A stretch of DNA of 64,000 bases from the NCBI RefSeq assembly GCF_020524005.1, contig NZ_JAIVKK010000012.1, positions 1 to 64,000 on the forward strand, given 5' to 3'. Below, in pieces: positions 55,834-64,000 of the stretch. Both the position numbers and the translations under genes were made by a program. The notes beneath the pieces are model-generated. The model was given only the letters and a program-made list of their open reading frames with translations. It did no database searches and was not told where the DNA came from. Positions within the stretch are counted from its first letter, which is position 1. Every line of letters begins with the position of its first letter. The DNA comes from Microbulbifer aggregans (GTDB lineage Bacteria; Pseudomonadota; Gammaproteobacteria; Pseudomonadales; Cellvibrionaceae).

Positions 55834-57105
55834 TTATGCCAGACGCCCCAGAGGGCTGGCGATACTCTCCGGCGGCAACGTAAACCAGGCCGGTCCGTCT
55901 TCGGTCATATACAGGCAATCTTCGAGGCGCACACCAAATTCTCCCGGCAGATAGAGGCCCGGCTCATTGGAGAAACACATACCCGGTGCCAGCCTGGTAC
56001 TTTCCCCGCGTACAAAGTTCACCGGCTCATGCCCTTCCATACCAATGCCGTGGCCGGTGCGATGGGAAAGCCCCGGCAAGCGGTAGTCCGGCCCAAAGCC
56101 ATTCTTGAGGTAGAACGCACGTACCGCATCATCGACACTACCGGCAGGCGCGTCCAGTTTGGCGGCGGCAAACGCCACATCCTGCCCGTCGCGCACCAGT
56201 TGCCAGATCTTCTGCTGCTGCTTGTTCGGCTCACCATAGACAAAAGTGCGGGAAATATCCGACTGGTAACCTTCTACGCTACATCCACAGTCCATCAAGA
56301 CGATCTGCCCCTCACGGATTTCTTGCGGCTGGTCGGTGCCGTGGGGATAGGCGCTGCCTTCGCCAAACAGCGCCATGGTCCACACGCCCTGGCCGCCCAG
56401 GTTGGTCTGAGCTTCGCGCATCAGCTGGTTGACATCCGCCGGCGTCATGCCCCGACGCAGCTGCTCGTGCACCATGCCATAGGCCGCGAGAGTGATTTCA
56501 TTGGCCTTTTTCATCAGCGCCAGTTCCGCCGGGCTTTTGATCATCCGGCAGCCGCGGGTAACCGGGTCGGCGCTCTCCAGCTTGAAAGGCGGCAACGCAT
56601 GGCGAATGCCATCGGCGACAAACCAGCGCACCGTGGCTTCCAGGCCGATAACCCCTGACTTGAGGCCACGGTCTTTCAGTACCCCTGCGACGCGCTCAAA
56701 CGGGCTCTCATGCTCATTCCAGGTGCGCACATCCTCCCCAAAGGTCATGGACTCACGCACCGAAGGCTCCTCGAAAAACGGAGTCACTACCGCCAGCTCC
56801 CCCCGTTTCGGGATTACCACGCACGTCAGGCGCTCGGAGCGCCACCAGCGGATGCCAGTGAAATACAGCATGGCTGCGCCCGGTTCGAGCACAATGGCAT
56901 CGATGCCGGACTTCTGCATCAACTCCTGGGCACGGGCGACCCGCGCCTGACGCTCTGCCACACTGATTGGCTGTATACCAGCAAGCATGGATTCCGGTTT
57001 TTTAGCGGTACCGGCCGTTTTCTCTTCGGCCATTGCGCGCAGTGGCAACCCGGGTGTAACTGCAAGTAGTGCAGCAGCTTTCAGTAATTGGCGTTTCGTC
57101 GGCAT
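55834..57105 (-). CDS. Exported M24-family Xaa-Pro peptidase-like protein
   Basis: The 423-residue protein opens MPTKRQLLKAAALLAVTPG and is cut probably near RAMAEE; the KR-Q-LLK start is Tat-like but lacks the twin arginine. The N-terminal creatinase-type domain (about 50-190) leads into the pita-bread catalytic domain. All five metal ligands are visible: two Asp in VLMDCGCSVEGYQSDISRTF, His in HRTGHGIGMEGHEP, Glu in SNEPGLYLPGEFG and Glu in VRLEDCLYM. It should cleave X-Pro peptides outside the cytoplasm. Most relatives are cytosolic, so export is notable. Confidence 0.93.
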   Translation of the reverse strand: MPTKRQLLKAAALLAVTPGLPLRAMAEEKTAGTAKKPESMLAGIQPISVAERQARVARAQELMQKSGIDAIVLEPGAAMLYFTGIRWWRSERLTCVVIPKRGELAVVTPFFEEPSVRESMTFGEDVRTWNEHESPFERVAGVLKDRGLKSGVIGLEATVRWFVADGIRHALPPFKLESADPVTRGCRMIKSPAELALMKKANEITLAAYGMVHEQLRRGMTPADVNQLMREAQTNLGGQGVWTMALFGEGSAYPHGTDQPQEIREGQIVLMDCGCSVEGYQSDISRTFVYGEPNKQQQKIWQLVRDGQDVAFAAAKLDAPAGSVDDAVRAFYLKNGFGPDYRLPGLSHRTGHGIGMEGHEPVNFVRGESTRLAPGMCFSNEPGLYLPGEFGVRLEDCLYMTEDGPAWFTLPPESIASPLGRLA

Positions 57106-57320
57106 ATCAGGTTCTCCCCCGCTCCCTGTCTGTAGCTTTTGGGCTGAGTATTATTTGTTGGCGCGAAAAGCCGCGCTATTTTTCAAACAGACGAGGGTAG
57201 CGCGTTTTGGCGGGAAACAGGATGCGTTTGAACGCCCGTATTGCCCCCTCTACCGCAGCCTGCGAAATTTATCTGTGGGGATTGGAGACTTCAGAGCGCG
57301 TCAGGCCCGCTAAAGAGAGG

Positions 57321-57785
57321 CTACCAGTAGTGATAATGCAGCCGCTCATTTTTGCGTGGCCCGTGGATCTGCCAGATCAGCTCAATCTCATCATTGTGTA
57401 ACAGCAATTCAGCGGTGTAAGTATCATCACCACACAGGTGTGGCGCCTGGTGGCGGAAACCGTGTTCGGTAACCGGTACCAGGTTGAACAGTAGAACAGG
57501 CTCTTCCCGGCGCAGGTGTTCGAGGCGCACAAAGTCCGGGCAACGGGTCCAGCGATAGCGGTTTTCCAACGCGACCTTGTTGCCATCGGCATCGGTAAAC
57601 TCTGCCTGCTCGGCAAACTCAATGTGTGCACCCCGGCTGGTAACCTCGACGTCTCCACGTCCATGGCCGCGCCAGTTTGTCTGGGAACCCGGGCCGTTAC
57701 TGGCGGAAAAGCTGAAGGCGCGTACCTTTTTCAATCGCTCACAGAGTTGCGCCAGCGCCTCCAGCCGTTTGTAATCTGTAGGCAT
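57321..57785 (-). CDS. DUF6314-like protein
   Basis: The start is the ATG at 57785; the longer frame runs back into the opposing transporter gene. The 154-residue cytosolic protein has GRGDVEVTSRGAHIEFAEQ in the middle and ends HLCGDDTYTAELLLHNDE with WQIHGPRKNERLHYHYW, the H-C-G-D-Y and GPRK pattern of DUF6314. Function unknown. Its start codon is only 24 bases from the divergent transporter start. Confidence 0.78.
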   Translation of the reverse strand: MPTDYKRLEALAQLCERLKKVRAFSFSASNGPGSQTNWRGHGRGDVEVTSRGAHIEFAEQAEFTDADGNKVALENRYRWTRCPDFVRLEHLRREEPVLLFNLVPVTEHGFRHQAPHLCGDDTYTAELLLHNDEIELIWQIHGPRKNERLHYHYW

Positions 57786-57809
57786 AGTTACTGACACACT
57801 ACATACCCC

Positions 57810-58700
57810 ATGCTTCTGTTGATTCTCGTTACCCTGCTGTGGGCATTTTCCTTCAGCCTGATTGGCGTGTACCTGGCCGGCCAGGTAGACAGCTACTTTT
57901 CCGTGCTTACGCGGGTGCTGCTCGCCACCCTGGTATTCCTGCCATTTCTCAACTGGCGTACGCCGGCACGCATCGCAGTTACCTTGATGGCTATTGGCGC
58001 GGTGCAACTCGGGCTGATGTACCTGTTCTACTACCAGTCATTCCTGCTGTTAACCGTGCCGGAAGTCCTGTTGTTCACCATTTTCACGCCTGTCTATATC
58101 GCCCTGATCTACGATTTACTGGCGCGCCGATTTTCGGCCTGGAACCTGTTAGCCGCCGCGATCTCCGTGGTCGGCGCGGCTATCATCCGCTGGGATTCCC
58201 TCAGCAGTGATTACTGGCTGGGCTTTTTTGTGGTCCAGGGGGCGAATCTGTGTTTCGCCATTGGCCAGGTAGCCTACAAGCAGTTTATGCAATCAACCTG
58301 CAGTCGTGGCAATGCTCTGCCGCCGCGGCAGACCTTTGGCTGGTTTTTCATTGGCGCCAGCATTGTCGCCGGTATCGCCTGGCTGGTACTCGGCAAACCA
58401 CAATACCCTTCCAGCAACCTGCAATGGGGTATTTTGCTGTGGCTGGGCGCAGTGGCTTCCGGAGTCGGCTACTTTCTCTGGAACAAGGGCGCCACCCAGG
58501 TTTCTGCCGGCACTCTGGCCGCGATGAATAACGCGCTGATTCCCGCAGGGTTACTGGTAAACCTGTTGATCTGGAACCGGGAAGCGAATCTTGCGCGACT
58601 CGTCACAGGAGGCGCCATCATTGTTCTGGCTGTCGCCCTGAGTGAATGGCACAGTAGGTCCCGCAAAGGAAAACATCGCGACAGCACACAAGGATTTTGA
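57810..58700 (+). CDS. EamA/DMT-family transporter
   Basis: The 296-residue protein has ten predicted helices in two EamA halves, from LLLILVTLLWAFSFSLIGVY to LVTGGAIIVLAVALSEW. The motif VPEVLLFTIFTPVYIALIYD and the later GVGYFLWNKGATQVSAG are typical of carboxylate/amino-acid/amine exporters of this group. The substrate cannot be read from sequence. The argE start lies three bases after its stop, so they may share a transcript with argA. Confidence 0.92.
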   Translation: MLLLILVTLLWAFSFSLIGVYLAGQVDSYFSVLTRVLLATLVFLPFLNWRTPARIAVTLMAIGAVQLGLMYLFYYQSFLLLTVPEVLLFTIFTPVYIALIYDLLARRFSAWNLLAAAISVVGAAIIRWDSLSSDYWLGFFVVQGANLCFAIGQVAYKQFMQSTCSRGNALPPRQTFGWFFIGASIVAGIAWLVLGKPQYPSSNLQWGILLWLGAVASGVGYFLWNKGATQVSAGTLAAMNNALIPAGLLVNLLIWNREANLARLVTGGAIIVLAVALSEWHSRSRKGKHRDSTQGF

Positions 58701-58702
58701 GT

Positions 58703-59857
58703 ATGAATGCCCGCACCCTGCCCAGCCTGCTGCAGCAACTGCAACAGCTGGTGGCCAGCCCCAGCGTCAGCGCCACCAATCCCACACTGGATATGGGTAA
58801 CCGCGGCGTTATCGACCTGCTGGCCGCCTGGCTGGAAACCCTCGGTTTCAAAGTAGAGGTCATGCCTATCGATGGCCAACCGCACAAGGCAAACCTGATT
58901 GCCACCCTGGGCAGTGGCGATGGCGGACTGGTGCTGGCCGGCCACACCGATACGGTGCCCTATGACGACAACCGCTGGCAATCGGACCCGTTCAAGCTGA
59001 GCGAGCGCGACAACCGCCTGTACGGCCTCGGCAGCACCGATATGAAAGGCTTTTTTCCCATTGCCATCGAAGCGGCCAAAGCCTTCGCCGACAAACCTCT
59101 GCAACAGCCTCTCATTATTCTCGCCACCGCCGATGAGGAAACGTCCATGTCGGGCGCCCGCGCACTGGTGAAAGCCGGCCGACCCAAAGCCCGCTACGCC
59201 GTCATCGGCGAACCGACCGGGCTCAAGCCCATCCGCATGCACAAAGGCATGATGATGCACGCCCTGCGCATCACCGGCCAGGCCGGCCACTCATCGAACC
59301 CGGCCTACGGGGCCAGTGCGCTGGAGGCCATGCACGGCGCTATGGGAGAAATCCTCAAATTGCGCAGCGAGTGGCAACAGCGCTACCAGAACCCCGGCTT
59401 TGCAGTACCGGTGCCGACACTGAACCTCGGTTGTATTCACGGCGGTGACAATCCCAACCGGATCTGCGGCCACACCGAACTCCAGTTCGACCTGCGCCCG
59501 CTGCCGGGCATGCCCATGGATGAGCTGCGCGGCGAGCTGCACCAACGCCTGAAAAACACCGTTCACGGAGAAAAAATATCCTTCGAATTGGTACCACTCA
59601 TCGGCGACGTCGAAGCGTATGAAGAGCCTGCGCAATCAGAGTTGGTAAAGATTGCGGAAAAGCTGACCGGGCACAGCGCGGCAAGTGTGGCCTTTGCCAC
59701 CGAGGCGCCTTTTCTGCAAAAGCTGGGGATGCAAACCATCGTGCTCGGCCCCGGGGATATCGATCAGGCACACCAGCCGGATGAATACCTTGGGCTGGAG
59801 CGGATTGATCCGATGGTGGAAATTCTTACCGGTTTAATCGGCAAGTTTTGCCTCTAA
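58703..59857 (+). CDS. argE: Acetylornithine deacetylase
   Basis: The start is the ATG at 58703, preceded by AAGGAT in the end of the transporter gene. The 384-residue M20 metallohydrolase releases acetate from N-acetylornithine in arginine synthesis. Metal ligands are in LAGHTDTVPYDDNRW (His, Asp), GSTDMKGFFPI (Asp), ATADEETSMSGA (catalytic and metal Glu), VIGEPTGLKPI and the late LGPGDIDQAHQPDEYL (His). The dimerisation domain has TGQAGHSSNPAYGASALEAM (quoted in part). argA follows 103 bases downstream. Confidence 0.95.
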   Translation: MNARTLPSLLQQLQQLVASPSVSATNPTLDMGNRGVIDLLAAWLETLGFKVEVMPIDGQPHKANLIATLGSGDGGLVLAGHTDTVPYDDNRWQSDPFKLSERDNRLYGLGSTDMKGFFPIAIEAAKAFADKPLQQPLIILATADEETSMSGARALVKAGRPKARYAVIGEPTGLKPIRMHKGMMMHALRITGQAGHSSNPAYGASALEAMHGAMGEILKLRSEWQQRYQNPGFAVPVPTLNLGCIHGGDNPNRICGHTELQFDLRPLPGMPMDELRGELHQRLKNTVHGEKISFELVPLIGDVEAYEEPAQSELVKIAEKLTGHSAASVAFATEAPFLQKLGMQTIVLGPGDIDQAHQPDEYLGLERIDPMVEILTGLIGKFCL

Positions 59858-59960
59858 GCAGACTCCTACGGTGTACAGAAATTTTCGCGAAGGCGCTGCT
59901 ACCGCAGAAAGTACGGTATATTGCACCCATTAACGAACCACCTGCTGAAGTAGACAGAAA

Positions 59961-61274
59961 GTGAACACCGATAACACCACCCTCAACTGGTTCCGTAACG
60001 CCGCGCCCTATATCAATGACCTGCGCGGGCGAACCCTGGTGGTTGCCATTCCCGGGGAAGGTTTTGCGCACGAAAACTTCCGCAACCTGGTACATGATCT
60101 CGCGCTGCTGATCAGCCTCGGTGTACGCCTGGTACTGGTACACGGCGCCCGAGCCCAGGTGAATGAAGCTCTGGCACAGGCCGGTATTGAAAGTCGCTTC
60201 CAGGGTAATACCCGTATAACCGATCGCGAGACCCTGGAAATCATCAAGGGCGCGCTCGGCAAACTGCGTTTTGAAATTGAAGCCGCCTTTTCCCAGGGAT
60301 TGCCGGATTCCCCCATGGCCGGCTCTTCACTTAGGGTGATTTCCGGAAATTTCGTCACTGCGCGTCCAGTCGGCATCATCGATGGCACGGATATGCGCTG
60401 GACCGGTCGCGTGCGGCGTATGGAGGCCGGAGCCATCCGCCGCGCGCTGGAAGAAAACGCGCTGGTACTCCTCTCCCCCATCGGGACTTCCCTGACCGGC
60501 GAGCTGTTCAACCTGAATTATCTCGACCTGGCCGCTGAAGCCGCCAAGGCACTCAGCGCGGAAAAACTGATCCTGTTCAGGGATGTGCCGCAACTCGAAG
60601 TAAAAGGCGAGCCGATCTATGACCTGAGCATCAACCAGGCCGAGGAAGTCGCGGAGTATCTCGACAGCGAAACCCTGAACTGCGCCATTGCCGCCTGTAA
60701 CAGTGGCACCCAGCGCGTGCACCTGCTCAGTTACGCAGAAAACGGCGCGCTGCTGCAGGAACTGTTCCGTCGCGAGGGTGCCGGTACCATGATCTACCGG
60801 GACAGCTACGAAGTGGTTCGCCGGGCCCGTATTAATGACGTCGGCGGCATCCTCGGGTTGATAAGGCCGCTGGAAAAACAGGGCGTGCTGGTGCGTCGCT
60901 CACGGGAAAAGCTCGAGGCAGAAATCGATCATTTCACCCTAGTGGAAGTGGACGGTACCCCGGTGGCCTGCGCTGCGCTCTACCCGATCCTCGACGATCA
61001 GGGCGATACCGTGGCAGCAGAGATTGCCTGCGTTGCCATTCATCCGGATTTCCGTGGTGGTGGTCGCGGGGCCAAATTACTGCAGCATCTGGAGCGGCAG
61101 GCGCGCGCGCTGGAGCTACCGGAGATCTTCGTACTCACAACCCAGACCGAGCACTGGTTTATCGAGCGGGGCTTCACCCAGGTTGAGGTCAGCGACCTGC
61201 CCGCCAGCCGACAGTCGCTGTACAACATTCAGCGCAATTCCCGCATTTTACGCAAACAGGTTGTTCCGCAATAA
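59961..61274 (+). CDS. argA: Amino-acid N-acetyltransferase (N-acetylglutamate synthase)
   Basis: GTG start. The 437-residue protein acetylates glutamate, the first step of arginine synthesis. The N-terminal kinase-like regulatory domain, where arginine binds, shows LVLVHGARAQVNEALAQAG (in part) and GNTRITDRETLEIIKGA. The C-terminal GNAT domain has EIACVAIHPDFRGGGRGAKLL with the acetyl-CoA-binding RGGGRG loop and ends IERGFTQVEVSDLPASR. Length matches E. coli ArgA (443). The two arginine genes argE and argA stand in the same direction. Confidence 0.96.
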   Translation: MNTDNTTLNWFRNAAPYINDLRGRTLVVAIPGEGFAHENFRNLVHDLALLISLGVRLVLVHGARAQVNEALAQAGIESRFQGNTRITDRETLEIIKGALGKLRFEIEAAFSQGLPDSPMAGSSLRVISGNFVTARPVGIIDGTDMRWTGRVRRMEAGAIRRALEENALVLLSPIGTSLTGELFNLNYLDLAAEAAKALSAEKLILFRDVPQLEVKGEPIYDLSINQAEEVAEYLDSETLNCAIAACNSGTQRVHLLSYAENGALLQELFRREGAGTMIYRDSYEVVRRARINDVGGILGLIRPLEKQGVLVRRSREKLEAEIDHFTLVEVDGTPVACAALYPILDDQGDTVAAEIACVAIHPDFRGGGRGAKLLQHLERQARALELPEIFVLTTQTEHWFIERGFTQVEVSDLPASRQSLYNIQRNSRILRKQVVPQ

Positions 61275-61456
61275 TTTTGCGGAACGCCGCCCGTAGCACG
61301 GATACAAATTGCGGCATATCTGCCCTTTGTTGCCAAACGCGCAAAATGCTTTGCACTTTGCTACTCTTTCGCGCCTGTGAGCGCTTCAGCGCCGATCCTG
61401 TAACCAGGCCCGCCACCTGTTCGACCGCGACCTGAATTCAATTAGTAAGAGTCACT

Positions 61457-63292
61457 ATGCCCCAGTATCGCTCCCGTACCTCCACCGCCGGCCGCAATAT
61501 GGCCGGCGCCCGCGCACTCTGGCGCGCCACCGGCATGAAAGATGAGGACTTCCACAAGCCCATCATCGCCGTAGCCAACTCTTTCACCCAGTTTGTACCC
61601 GGCCATGTACACCTGAAAGACATGGGCCAGCTCGTGGCGCGTGAAATTGAGAAGGCCGGTGGTGTGGCGAAGGAATTCAATACCATCGCAGTGGACGACG
61701 GTATCGCTATGGGACACGACGGCATGCTGTACAGCCTGCCCAGCCGTGAAATCATCGCCGACTCCGTGGAGTACATGGTCAACGCTCACTGTGCCGATGC
61801 GCTGGTGTGCATTTCCAACTGCGACAAAATCACGCCCGGAATGCTGATGGCCGCGCTGCGCCTGAATATCCCGGTCATTTTTGTTTCCGGTGGTCCGATG
61901 GAAGCCGGCAAGACCAAGCTCGCAGATCACAAGCTCGACCTGGTCGATGCGATGGTCATTGCAGCCACCGACGACGCCAGCGATGAACAGGTAGCCGAAT
62001 ACGAGCGCTCCGCCTGCCCGACATGTGGTTCCTGCTCCGGCATGTTCACCGCAAACTCGATGAATTGCCTGACCGAAGCATTGGGGCTGTCGTTACCGGG
62101 CAACGGTACCATGCTCGCGACCCATGCCGACCGCGAGCAGCTGTTCCTGCGAGCAGGACGTGAGATTGTGTCACTGGCCAAGCGCTACTACGAGGAAGAC
62201 GACCTCTCCGCGCTCCCACGCTCCATTGCCAATCACGCTGCGTTTAGTAATGCCATGGCACTGGATATCGCCATGGGCGGCTCCACCAATACCATCCTGC
62301 ACCTGCTCGCGGCCGCTCAGGAAGGCGAGGTGGACTTTACGCTCGCAGATATCGACCGCCTGTCACGGAAGATTCCGCAACTGTGCAAGGTGGCACCCAA
62401 TACGCAGAAATACCATATCGAAGATGTACATCGCGCGGGGGGCGTTATGGCCATTCTGGGCGAGCTCGACGCCGCGGGCCTCCTGGACTCCAGCCAGCCC
62501 ACAGTCCACAGCAACTCCATGCGCGACGCGCTGGAGCAGTGGGACATCTGCCGTACCGACGACCCGGAAGTGCACAAGTTCTTCCGCGCCGGTCCGGCCG
62601 GCATCCCCACCCAGCAGGCGTTCAGCCAGGACTGCCGCTGGAACAATCTCGATGGCGACCGCGAGAGCGGCTGTATCCGCTCCGCTGAGCACGCCTACTC
62701 CTCCGAGGGTGGCCTCGCCGTCCTGTTTGGCAACCTGGCCCCCAATGGCTGTGTGGTGAAGACCTCCGGGGTGGAAGAAGAGCTGTGGCACTTCGAAGGC
62801 CCTGCACACATTGTCGAAAGCCAGGAAGACGCAGTAGCAAATATTCTGGAAGGGCGAGTGAACGAAGGCGAAGCGGTTATCGTACGCTACGAAGGTCCCA
62901 AAGGCGGCCCAGGTATGCAGGAGATGCTGTACCCCACCAGCTACCTGAAGTCCAAAGGGCTGGGTAAATCCTGTGCACTGATCACCGATGGTCGTTTCTC
63001 CGGGGGCACCTCGGGGCTTTCCATTGGACACGTATCCCCGGAGGCGGCCGGCGGCGGCAATATCGGCTTGGTACAGGATGGCGATCCCATTCGTATCGAT
63101 ATTCCCAACCGCCTGATCGAAGTGGATATTCCCGAGGCAGAGCTGCAACGCCGCCGCGAGGCCATGGACAGCAAAGGGGCTGAGGGCTGGAAGCCAACTA
63201 AGCCCCGTCCGCGCAAGGTGAGCCGCGCACTCAAGGCCTACGCCCTGCTGGCCACCAGTGCCGACCGCGGCGCGGTACGGGAAATCGACTGA
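61457..63292 (+). CDS. ilvD: Dihydroxy-acid dehydratase
   Basis: The 611-residue iron-sulfur enzyme dehydrates dihydroxy acids in isoleucine and valine synthesis. Motifs: the opening [20 protein letters not shown], cluster Cys in [12 protein letters not shown], and [19 protein letters not shown] with two more candidate cluster Cys; [13 protein letters not shown] and the C-terminal [18 protein letters not shown]. All three expected cluster-type Cys positions are present. Length fits E. coli IlvD (616). It acts just before the aminotransferase encoded by ilvE at 46813. Confidence 0.97.
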   Translation: MPQYRSRTSTAGRNMAGARALWRATGMKDEDFHKPIIAVANSFTQFVPGHVHLKDMGQLVAREIEKAGGVAKEFNTIAVDDGIAMGHDGMLYSLPSREIIADSVEYMVNAHCADALVCISNCDKITPGMLMAALRLNIPVIFVSGGPMEAGKTKLADHKLDLVDAMVIAATDDASDEQVAEYERSACPTCGSCSGMFTANSMNCLTEALGLSLPGNGTMLATHADREQLFLRAGREIVSLAKRYYEEDDLSALPRSIANHAAFSNAMALDIAMGGSTNTILHLLAAAQEGEVDFTLADIDRLSRKIPQLCKVAPNTQKYHIEDVHRAGGVMAILGELDAAGLLDSSQPTVHSNSMRDALEQWDICRTDDPEVHKFFRAGPAGIPTQQAFSQDCRWNNLDGDRESGCIRSAEHAYSSEGGLAVLFGNLAPNGCVVKTSGVEEELWHFEGPAHIVESQEDAVANILEGRVNEGEAVIVRYEGPKGGPGMQEMLYPTSYLKSKGLGKSCALITDGRFSGGTSGLSIGHVSPEAAGGGNIGLVQDGDPIRIDIPNRLIEVDIPEAELQRRREAMDSKGAEGWKPTKPRPRKVSRALKAYALLATSADRGAVREID

Positions 63293-63313
63293 CCCGCGTC
63301 CATTCAGCGACAC

Positions 63314-63343
63314 AAAAAAGCGAGCCTATCGGCTCGCTTTTTT
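63314..63343. terminator. Bidirectional terminator between ilvD and the tonB-like gene
   Basis: AAAAAAGCGAGCC (63314-63326) pairs perfectly with GGCTCGCTTTTTT (63331-63343) around a TATC loop. It lies between convergent genes and has A- and T-runs for both directions. Confidence 0.94.
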
Positions 63344-63375
63344 TATTTCTCCTATTTAAACAAAGATCCGGGGAT

Positions 63376-64000
63376 CTACTCCGCCATGCGGAAGGTTATC
63401 CGGTTGCGCACGCCATGTTGCTCTACCGGTTTCCCTTCCACTACCGGCGGCCGGTACTTGAAGCGCGCCACCGCGTTCAGCGCGGCACTGTTGAATACAT
63501 CTGTGGGAGCACCACTCATATCGAACCCACCGACAACACTCGGATCACGAACACTACCGTTACTGGTAATGGTGAACTCCACTACGACATACCCCTCAAG
63601 GCCTCTCGCCAGGGCCCTGCGCGGGTAGCGCGGAGCCGGTTTGTAAATTGGCAGTGGAGCAGAGTCCACCACAACAGGCCCCTGCTTTTCCGCCTTCACA
63701 GTCGGGCGATCAATGATTGTTGAAAAATCACCGGGCTCCACTTGCGGATCTACTTCGACCCGGGGAACCGCCGGTGGTATTTCCTGAGGTTTAGCCGGTG
63801 GCTCGGCCTTGATCACCGTAAGTTCGGTCGGCGGCATGTGGATAGGCGCAACCTTCGGCGCATCATCGGTCGGCGGCGCGCGGTAATCCGTTGCGATCAG
63901 TTGGGTCATACCAAACAGCAGCAGACCGGTTACCCCCAGTGCAAAAGCACCGCTGCGCAACAGTTTGATGGTTTTGAAAGACAGGGAAAATTGGGGACTG
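63376..64000 (-). CDS. TonB-family energy transducer (5' end outside window)
   Basis: The frame is still open at the right edge with no ATG in view; a TTG at 63960 is possible, but the open codons upstream of it suggest that the gene continues. The visible part has one hydrophobic helix (AFALGVTGLLLFGMTQLIA), a Pro-rich linker (PPAKPQEIPPAVPRVEVDP) and a C-terminal TonB domain with YPRRALARGLEGYVVVEFTI, ALNAVARFKYRPPVVEGKP and RNRITFRM. Such proteins pass proton-motive energy to outer-membrane receptors. No ExbB/ExbD gene is seen in the window. Confidence 0.92.
   Translation of the reverse strand, partial: SPQFSLSFKTIKLLRSGAFALGVTGLLLFGMTQLIATDYRAPPTDDAPKVAPIHMPPTELTVIKAEPPAKPQEIPPAVPRVEVDPQVEPGDFSTIIDRPTVKAEKQGPVVVDSAPLPIYKPAPRYPRRALARGLEGYVVVEFTITSNGSVRDPSVVGGFDMSGAPTDVFNSAALNAVARFKYRPPVVEGKPVEQHGVRNRITFRMAE

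Noticed and set aside
62363-63313. 316-codon minus-strand open frame
   Set aside because: Antisense to ilvD; composition reflects codon bias of the real gene.

Overview
This window looks like a chromosome segment of a marine-type gammaproteobacterium, most likely Cellvibrionales (Microbulbifer-like). That placement is an inference from the conserved nudF-yqiB-cpdA-yqiA-parE block, the glnE-ilvE pair beside an LPS core cluster, and GC-rich housekeeping DNA. No rRNA, tRNA or CRISPR array was seen.

Region 1 (1-17,053) is accessory DNA, visibly more AT-rich than the rest. It begins with the tail of an IS3-family transposase and a small DUF6717-like gene. A seven-gene minus-strand operon (15,334 down to 921) follows. 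In transcription order it encodes a small membrane-anchored protein, a 3,181-residue secreted RHS/YD-repeat giant that also carries TSP3 calcium motifs, an eight-blade PQQ-type propeller and many Ig-like domains, a secreted protein with a dockerin-like tail, a cohesin-like/dockerin protein, a lipoprotein, a secreted RHS-core plus variable C-terminus (candidate toxin), and a small cytosolic protein (candidate immunity). The giant's YD shell stops just where an RHS protein would enter its core domain, and the missing core sits on the separate 310-residue polypeptide. This split polymorphic-toxin-like system is the most interesting object here. A 1.7-kb stretch with no convincing gene, holding a 5 x 7-bp tandem repeat and a G14 tract, separates it from parE.

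Region 2 (17,054-29,875) is housekeeping and envelope: parE, yqiA, a lipoprotein, cpdA, yqiB and nudF, then two DUF4136 lipoproteins, a six-MCE LetB/PqiB-like protein with two single-module PqiA/LetA-like partners, and divergent tolC.

Region 3 (29,979-46,616) is a lipopolysaccharide core/O-antigen cluster on both strands: a UDP-glucuronate epimerase and ugd (together able to supply UDP-GlcA and UDP-GalA), kdkA and waaA (Kdo chemistry), eight or more glycosyltransferases, an O-antigen-ligase-like protein, a YrbL-family kinase-like protein and an ELM1-like protein.

Region 4 (46,760-64,000) is metabolism and transport: ilvE, glnE, an orphan GspE/PulE ATPase, a DUF47 protein with a Pit phosphate transporter, a PhzF-family protein, an exported M24 peptidase, a DUF6314-like protein, an EamA transporter, argE, argA, ilvD and the 3' part of a TonB-family gene running off the right edge.
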